DNA from: Alopecurus myosuroides
Lineage: Eukaryota; Streptophyta; Magnoliopsida; Poales; Poaceae
Direction of reading: 5' to 3'
NCBI GenBank assembly: GCA_028641055.1
Contig: CM054057.1
Coordinates: forward strand, 333,032,482-333,096,481
Length of the DNA: 64,000 nt
This document shows positions 56,971 to 64,000 of the stretch, one piece after another. The notes under the pieces were generated by a model. The model had not been told where the DNA came from. It saw only the letters and a program-made list of their open reading frames with translations, and searched no databases. Each line of letters begins with the position of its first letter. The stretch's first letter is position 1. The translations under genes and the position numbers were made by a program.

Positions 56971-59724
56971 AGCATCCCCAAGCTTATTTCCTACTCGTTC
57001 TCGAGTAGGTAAACGATAAAACACAATAATTTCTGAGGTGACATGTTACTAACATAAACTTGATCATAAAAATGTAAAAGCATATGTAAGCTGAGATCAT
57101 AGAACTTCAAACACAAACATGATATATAGAAATTTAATAATAAAGCATAGCAAGCACTTTTTATCATGGAGAGTATCTCAAATAAAGGATCATGAATAAT
57201 AATGCAAAAAAAAGATAAACGTTTGTTTCAGGTATAGAGAAAGCATGGCAAAGTGATATTTCGCTAGTCCTTAAGAGTGGGGCAAAACATAAATTCCAGG
57301 ACACCTTCAAAGTTCATGAGGAAGACTAGAGCAAATAATTTAAGAACAAACAATATCACATCATGAAGCAATTATTGATGTTTATGGGACAAATGCACAT
57401 AGAACTCAGAATGGCAAAAATGCTCTCTCAACTGTGCATAAGTTAGAAGATGGAGACTCAACATAAAAGTAAAAGAAAGGCCCTTCGCGGAGGGAAGCAG
57501 GGATCACTCATGTGCTAGAGCTTTTTATTTTATTAAACAGAGGTATTAAAAGTTTGACACTCCTCCCATCCATCTTTCACAAACCATGGCTAACCGAATC
57601 CTCGGGTGCCTGCCAACAATCACATACCGCGGAGGAGTGTCTATATTTTGGGAGATGTATGCTAATGTCAACGAATGGTAAACAGAAAATAAAGTACGTC
57701 ACAAGCCAACTGGATTCACAAGAGCGGCTCCCATATGAAGGACGCATCTGGGTAGAAGGTCATCCCTTTTCTCTTTTGGTTACACAATTATGCTTTGACT
57801 AATAAATCCGGGGCAAAAATAGTGAAGAGATTTTGTGTGTATTAATTTGGGGTTGGGCACCCCGCTGCCAGCTCTTCTATAATTTGGATAAGCAGATGAA
57901 GCCACTAGTCCAGGGTGTGAAATCCAATCAACAAGTGAGATAAAGATTCTCCATTGACGTCCTTATGAGCAAAAACAGGAACATAAAGCAGGAGTAGTTT
58001 TAAAAGTTTTAAAGGTAACACATGAGCAATTTACTTTGGAGTGGCAGTTAAATACCACATGTAGGTGGGTATGGTGGAAATAATGGGAAAAAACTTTGTT
58101 TTAAGGGAGTTGGATGCACAAGTAGAGCTCATACTCAGTACAGGTGGAGGCTAGCAAAAGACTGGGAGCGACAAATCAAGAGAGCATAAGAGCCATAATC
58201 ACGCATAGCGACATAAACAACATTAATTAAAGCATAAGCGGTATCACAAGTTCAAAAACTAAGTGGTCATGGAGGCTATTCGTGACTGGTTCATAGTCAT
58301 AAACATGGTGTGAGCATGCGCCAAGTCAACCAAATAAAACATTCGAAAGAGAATACCATAAATTTATGCTTCCTTATGACAAGAACAACTCATGAATCTT
58401 TCAATGGCATATTAAACACTCTCGGCTATTTGAGGCTATTCGTGCTACTCAATATCCACAATAATTTAAAACTAAAATAACATTTAGCATGGCATGAAAA
58501 AGTTCTAGCCACAGTCTATACAAGCTTCTACTAGCACTGTTATAAATTCTACTTCAAGCAGCAGTTTCTTTTCCCAACAAGCACCATACAAGATATGTTT
58601 TAACAAAAATACTCTTTATGATAGAGAAAGAAAATATGAGATTACTCACATAACACTACTAAAACTAACAACTCTGATAAGAGATGCATGCAAAATAGGA
58701 GCTAAATAAATGCAGCAGCCAGACAAAGATTAAGAATACAAAGTATTCCCGTGAAAAACGGAGCGTGTCACTCTCCAATAAAAGAAATGCTGGGGTCCAA
58801 CCAAGATTATTGAAAAAATAAAAACAAACTGAAAGCAAAAATAAAAGACGCTCCAAGTAAAGCACATAAGATGTGACCGAACAAAAATATAGTTTCACTA
58901 GAAGTGACCTGATAATTTGTCGATGAAGAAGGGGATGCCTTGGGCATACCCAAGCTTAGACGCTTGAGTCTTCTTGGAATTTGCTGGCATGTACCACCGG
59001 GGCATCCCCAAGCTTAGTCTCTTCACTCTTCTTGATCACGTCATATCATCCTCTTCTCTTGACCCTTGTAAAATTCCTTCACACCAAACTTCTCACAATC
59101 TTCATTAGCAACGTTAGTGCAATCGAAATAATAAATTCACATGGTTCTGTTTCAACACATGCCTAACACTCAAAAACACATTAGCTACTTTCACAACTTC
59201 TTTTAAAACTCTTTTTCTCAAAATAACACCAAAAGAAAGCGATTAAGATGCAAATGCAATTATTGGCAGAAATGTGTCAAAACAGGACAACAAGTAAAGA
59301 CGATTTTTTTTGAAAATCTTCTGTTGCTCAAATAAAAAAGTGGTAAACTAGAAAAGTTGTGTATACAGCCTAGGATTACGCACAAAAACAGTCAGGTCGT
59401 TTTGAATTTTCTGTGATTTTATACGGAATAAACAGTGGACAACAGAAATCTGTTTCCTGCGCAGAAGTCCGAAATATAGCCTCAACTTTCCACTAGAGGC
59501 TTTACTTGGCTCAACAAAAACACAAAAGAAAAGATACAGCGGGGTTTCTAAGGAAATAGAAAACACCCAGGTGGAAAGCACACAAAAGAAAACAAAGGAA
59601 AACGGGTTGAAAATAGAGAAATAAAATGGGTTGTCTCCCGGTAGCGTTTTTCTTTAACGCCTTTCAGCTAGGCAAAGAAAGCAAATCAAGTATTTTCAAG
59701 TGAAGAAGCATCGACATCATAACT
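56971..59724 (-). other. Long noncoding 3' region of Athila-3
   Basis: Counterpart of 14481-17160. The polypurine tract (AAGCTTGGGGATGCT on the minus strand) abuts the LTR. Confidence 0.75.
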
Positions 59725-60603
59725 TTATCTAATACTAGAGTCAAAAGGTAGCTTCATCCTCTTTCTAGGAAAGTGTTCCATACCTTTCTTTAGTAGGAAC
59801 TGATATTTAATATTCCCCTCTTTCATATCAATAACAGCACCAACAATTCTAAGAAAAGGTCTTCCCAAAACAATAGGACAAGAAGCGTTGCATTCAATGT
59901 TCATAACAAAAAAATCAACAGGGACAAGGTTATTATTAACCATAATAAGAACATCATCAATTCTACCAAGAGGTTTCTTCTTAGCATTATCATCAAGATG
60001 AACATCCAAATAACAGTGTTCCAACGGTGATAGATCAAGCATATCATAAAGCTTTTGAGGAATAACAGAGATACTAACACCAATATCACACAAAGCATTG
60101 AAATAAAAATCATTTAATTTTATCTTAATGATAGTCTCCCAACCATCATCTAATTTCCTAGGGATAGATGTTTCAAGTTTCAGATTTTCTTCCCTAACTT
60201 TCATGAGAGCATTGGTAATATCTTTAGTAAAGTCCATATTCATGGCACTAGCATTGGGACTTCTAGCAAGCTTTTGTAGGAACATAATAACTTCAAAGAT
60301 ATTGCAATCATCAAAATCAATGTTATTATCGTCAAAAGTAATGGGACCATTATCCCCTACATCTCTAAAACTTTCAGCACTTTTATTAGAAGCAGTTTCA
60401 GCAATTTGAGGAAATTTAGCACGTTTCACCAAAGGGGTGGAGACTTTGTTAACACCAACTACTTTACCATTGATAGTAGGAGGTTTACTAGCACTTGGAG
60501 TTTTAGTTTTACTAGTGGTGGCGATAGTGCAAACTCTAGCAATATTATTCTTTCTAGCCAATTCATCTTCTCTTTCCCACCTAGCACGTAATTCAACCAT
60601 CAA
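59725..60603 (-). CDS. Protease-containing frame of Athila-3, 292 aa
   Basis: Open frame with ELRARWEREDELARKNNIA at the start, SIPRKLDDGWETIIKIKLND, then NALCDIGVSISVIPQKLYDM, and CPIVLGRPFLR near the end. The D-I-G-V-S stands where an aspartic protease has D-[LTS]-G-[AST]. It is the best preserved copy of this region in the window. It ends ...KLPFDSSIR and a stop, with no RT after it. Upstream, a short gap and stops separate it from the nucleocapsid frame, so the original gag-protease frame is broken. Confidence 0.7.
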   Translation of the reverse strand: MMVELRARWEREDELARKNNIARVCTIATTSKTKTPSASKPPTINGKVVGVNKVSTPLVKRAKFPQIAETASNKSAESFRDVGDNGPITFDDNNIDFDDCNIFEVIMFLQKLARSPNASAMNMDFTKDITNALMKVREENLKLETSIPRKLDDGWETIIKIKLNDFYFNALCDIGVSISVIPQKLYDMLDLSPLEHCYLDVHLDDNAKKKPLGRIDDVLIMVNNNLVPVDFFVMNIECNASCPIVLGRPFLRIVGAVIDMKEGNIKYQFLLKKGMEHFPRKRMKLPFDSSIR

Positions 60604-60768
60604 CCTAACATTATTATCAATTCAAACTTGGATGGCATTCAAAGTTTTACTTTCTTTAACATCATGTGGCAAAACCTTCAGTTTTAGAAAATCAACATCA
60701 ATAGGTAGGCTATCTACTTTAGAGGCAAGAACATCTATTTTACCAAGTTTTTCCTCAACAGATTTTTT

Positions 60769-61101
60769 TTAAGCAGTTTGTGTGCTAATAAATTCTCTAA
60801 GCATGTTTTCAATATCGGAGGTAGAGCTTTTATTATTATTGTAGGAATTGCCATAAGAATTACCATAACCATTATTAGGAGGATAGGGCTTATAATTGTT
60901 TCCACCAAAATTATTTCTATAAGCATTGTTGTTAAAATTATTATTTCTATAAGCATTGTTGTTAAAATTATTATTTCTAATAAAGTTCACATCAACATGC
61001 TCTTCTTGAGCAACCAAAGAGGCTAAAGGAAAATTATTTGGATCAACTTGAGCTTTACCATTAACAAGCATAGACATAATAGCATCAAGCCTTTCACTCA
61101 A
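60769..61101 (-). pseudogene. Nucleocapsid-like fragment of Athila-3
   Basis: Asn-rich frame SERLDAIMSMLVNGKAQ then NNFNNNAYRNNNFNNNAYRN, a 30-bp duplicated unit. It ends near 60769, where a frame shift joins it to the next part. Confidence 0.65.
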
Positions 61102-61103
61102 AG

Positions 61104-61290
61104 AGGAGGTTTACTCAACAGAATTTACCTTCTTACCTTGTGGATCTCTCTCAATGTGCCACTCTGAATAATTTATCATCAAGAATCTTTGTTGCATTGC
61201 CTAGAGTGATGGACATAAAGGTACCTCCATTAGCTGAATCCAATAGGTTCCTTGAGCATAAATTCAGTCCTGCATAAAAGGTTTGTATAA
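61104..61290 (-). pseudogene. Gag remnant of Athila-3, interrupted
   Basis: The frame carries IQTFYAGLNLCSRNLLDSAN, matching Athila-1 gag. It is cut at 61290 by the next element. The N-terminal gag part should lie beyond the right edge. Confidence 0.7.
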
Positions 61291-61523
61291 TGTAACGCCC
61301 GGGGGTTTCGCCCCCCCCCCCCAAATAGAATTGTTTGTTTGTTTCGTTTTTCATCATGGCATCGTGCATTGCATCTTATTTTGAAAACATCTATTTTCCT
61401 TCACAAATTTTAAATCAACTAAATTGCAGAAAATTTCATTTGTTCGAGCTTGTCTATTATTCCCTAAATCCATTTGTGTTGTTTTCTGAAAAATAATAAA
61501 TTACAACAGAAAAAAAAAAATGT

Positions 61524-62633
61524 TTGGTTGGGTGGCAGCCAACCGGCCAGGCCCTAGTGGCCCAACCGGAGGCCACCAACCCAACCACAAACCCTAACAC
61601 CACGCACACAACGCACCCACCACACAACACACACGCACCCAACACCCAACTCACGCAACGCACACGGACCACACACACACAGCCGCCAGGAGGGGATCGT
61701 TCGATCCCCTCGACACCTTCCTCGTCTGCCTTCCTCGCTAGCGACGGCAGGAGGCCATGCTCCGCTCGCCTGCCTCTCCCTTGCCTCCTTCCTCCCGAGA
61801 CCGCCCGCCGGAGCTCCGCCGCCTCCTCCTCGCTCCTCCTGCCCGCCGGCCGTCGCCTCCCCTCGTCCCAGCAAGAAGTGGACGGCGCCTCCCTTCCGCC
61901 CGCGCGCCTCCCGCGGCCGCAGCTCCGCCGCGCGTCCTCTCCTACCGCCGGCCGCCGCGCCCAGCCACCGGCGCCTCCTCCCTGCCGCGGCCACGGACGG
62001 CCGGGGCCCCTTCCCCACCTCGCCGTCCCCCTCCCCTTCAATTTCCCGCGCATGGAAGCGCTGCCGGCCGCCGCCGTTCGTCCTCCTTTCCGGCCGAGGG
62101 CCGCCGTCGCCGCTGCTCCCTGCGAGGATGGCCGCCGGCCGCTCTCCTCCTGCCGCCCTCTCACGTCACCTCCTCGGCCACGCCCGGCCGCAACCGGAGC
62201 TGCTCCCAAGCCCCTCCTCCATCATCCCGCCAAGGGCCGGCGAGCCCCGGCGCCGTCCCCGTCGACCAGGAGGCAGCGCCCCGCGCAAGGACCCCAACTT
62301 GCAGCGCCCCCCGTCTCCGTCCTTGACATGCACGCCACCTCCATGTTGACGCCCTCCAGGTGTTTGATGTATTGCCTTCAAGGTGTGCAACGCCTCTCCG
62401 TCCACACCAGGATCCGCTCTGTTGTCCCCTTCATCCGTGAACGACCATCGGTGCACCGAGGTCTTCTACACTTGAAGGCCTATAATTTTTGTGGTGACCG
62501 CCTTCGTGTGTGTCCACGTGAACCTGGCAAGCTTCTCGGCGACAAGTCCGAACACCGGAACTCCAAGTTCGACACCGACATGTACCTCGTCGACGAGTTC
62601 TTCGCTGACAAGTACCGCTACATCGAGCTATGA
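61524..62633 (+). other. GC-rich open frame inside the last element, coding status doubtful
   Basis: A 369-codon frame, Pro/Ala/Arg-rich. Long frames on both strands here follow from high GC and few stops. Only the last 35 or so residues (FDTDMYLVDEFFADKYRYIE) look like ordinary protein. I do not call it a gene. Confidence 0.3.
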
Positions 62634-63060
62634 ACGACCACTATCTCCACCGTGTCCGTTTTGCGTTGGCCGCCTTCGTGCGCGCCCGAAGACCGGAGAG
62701 CCGCCAAGTTCGCCATCGACCTCGAAGACAAGGATATAGCGGTTCGCCCACGACTACTACGCCTACTTCGACTACGGAACGGGAACGACGACGTGAACGA
62801 CTACTTCCGCTACTACATCGACATCGGAACGTCTACGCCCCGACGTCGACTACTTCCTCTACCCGAAGACGTCGACTACGCCTACTTCCTCTACGATACG
62901 ATGATCTCGGCTTCGACTAGTTCCCCCGTCGGAACGAGAACGGCTACTTCCCCTACGTCGATTACTTCCACTACCACGTCTACTTCCTCCACGTCCGAAG
63001 TTTCCGGCGTTAACCCCGGCGATCCTCTTCCCAACGTGCGAACCCAAACCCCAACCCCTA
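62560..63060 (+). repeat. Cryptically simple sequence (GACTAC/TACTTC-like)
   Basis: Repeated trinucleotide-like words CTACTTCC, GACTACG, TACGAC give Tyr/Asp/Phe- or Thr/Ser-rich runs depending on frame. It has no single unit, so it looks like decayed simple sequence. Confidence 0.5.
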
Positions 63061-64000
63061 TACCTATGCCCTATTTTCTATAACATATCAACTATATTTA
63101 AAATGTCATCGCATCATGTTGCATCGCATTTGGTGGGTTCGGGTAATAGTAATGACACCTAATAATTAAATATGGAATGTGTTGGGGATGTTGTTATATA
63201 ATTGTCCCTATTCCATTTAACATTGACTAGCTCATTTTTATCTTGTTTTTGCCATGTTAAATCAACATTTAATATTGTGGGTAGATAAACAACTTGAACC
63301 AATCTTTATTTCTCCGGACTCCGGTTCCGATTAAATTACTTAAGTTGTTTCCCCTGTTGCATCTTGCCATGTCATGCATATAAACTAGGATCATGCTGTA
63401 TCTTTTGCCGTAGAAGTAATTGTTGCATCCGGTGTTTGTTCGAGGTTCGTTGCTTCTTCCCGGATAGGACGTTGAGATGATGTGAGCAACGACAAGTTCT
63501 GCTACCTTGCGGGATCTCAGGCAAGTATACTCACTTGCTGCCATATGGCTGCCTTTCATCACTTGTTACCGATTCTTTCCGTTGATTCTTTTCTGCTAGC
63601 TTTAGTAGTAGTTGTTTCTGTTGCGAACCCATCACATGAATCCCTTAACCTTGATATTGCCTCACCTCCCTACCTATAACCATCGTTTGTTGCCCGTGTC
63701 TTACTATCATGCTTAGGTTGTTGTGCTCGAGTCTGTTACCCGTTACTTTCTGTTATTACTTCGTTATGTTCTGGGGGCTCGATGTTTATTCAATCAATCA
63801 ATCCTGCTAATGTTACTATTAATAATAAATTTGATGATAAGGCACCGGCAGGAGGCCCTTTGTGGTTTTGAGGCCTGCTAGTGTCGACCCTAATAGGAAA
63901 AGGGTCTTGTCTACTGATCCATGATGAGCGCACTACCCGCATGTGGGAAGCGAGTATGGGCGCCCCCCTCAACTGACTCGATTCGCATCTCGTCCAAATC

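Larger units (their letters stand above)
55401..61290 (-). mobile_element. Athila-3: Athila-type element, 5' end cut by another insertion
   Basis: On the minus strand it reads gag remnant, nucleocapsid-like, protease, a 2.75-kb noncoding block, then the 3' LTR (56970-55401). No pol. It interrupts the Tat-3 aORF. Its gag is itself interrupted at 61290. Confidence 0.88.
61291..64000 (+). mobile_element. LTR-type element starting TGTAACGCCC, right end outside the window
   Basis: It begins exactly where Athila-3 gag breaks off. TGTAACGCCC is the start of many grass gypsy LTRs of the Tekay/chromovirus type (from memory). A poly-C run and a GC-rich, polymorphic-frame stretch (61530-62340) follow, then a skewed stretch (62560-63060), then AT-rich DNA. 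No gag, pol or tRNA site is visible, so this may be one long LTR. The candidate 5-bp target site is TATAA (61286-61290). Confidence 0.55.

Noticed and set aside
61524..62633. Host gene of 369 aa
   Set aside because: Both strands are open because of GC content, the composition is low-complexity, and it lies inside a repeat that interrupts Athila-3.
1..64000. CRISPR arrays, bacterial operons, tRNA or rRNA genes
   Set aside because: None seen. All direct repeats are LTRs or short tandem duplications, and the genes have spliceosomal introns. tRNA genes could be missed without a covariance search.

Overview
The window looks like nuclear DNA of a grass, probably a pooid (wheat/oat/ryegrass-type). 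Three intron-containing plant genes sit in a short island between blocks of nested LTR retrotransposons. The retrotransposons include Athila-type elements whose LTRs start TGATACGT and Tat-type Ty3/gypsy elements that carry an extra antisense gene. The tribe and family names are inferred from memory of sequence style; no database was searched.

Left block, 1-20.8 kb. Tat-1 (minus strand, 3' end off the left edge) has a gag-protease frame, an in-frame UAG and a reverse transcriptase frame. RNase H and integrase are deleted. On the opposite strand it carries a six-exon antisense gene (aORF) that reads as an intact 830-residue protein behind its own TATA box. Next come an LTR scrap and a decayed element of a different Tat-like family. 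That element's protease gene is split by a complete Athila-type element (Athila-1, 10620-18776, 5-bp target duplication TGCAT).

Gene island, 21.5-34.9 kb, all three genes on the minus strand. In transcription order they are an X8-domain GPI-anchored protein (4 exons, 333 aa), a CHUP1-like protein (7 exons, 452 aa) and the FG nucleoporin NUP98 (11 exons, 976 aa). I resolved splice sites by hand; the frame stays open across every junction. A decayed GC-rich DNA-transposon-like segment follows at about 35.07-36.55 kb.

Right block, 36.6-64 kb. Tat-2 (plus strand, 37018-50041, two 549-bp LTRs, TSD TATGA) has broken gag and pol genes and a broken antisense aORF that contains an Athila LTR. It sits in an older LTR-like sequence. 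Then comes a chain in which each element interrupts the previous one: Athila-2 (plus) is cut by Tat-3 (minus), which is cut by Athila-3 (minus), which is cut by a further LTR-type element starting TGTAACGCCC that runs off the right edge.

The main points of interest are in the Tat family. These are the spliced antisense gene with a TATA box in three copies, a UAG at the same place between protease and reverse transcriptase in two copies, and a gag frame whose first ATG lies in the last bases of the LTR and reads through the primer-binding site. In NUP98 the usual His of the autoproteolysis motif is Asn, and the protein stops two residues after that motif's Ser position begins.
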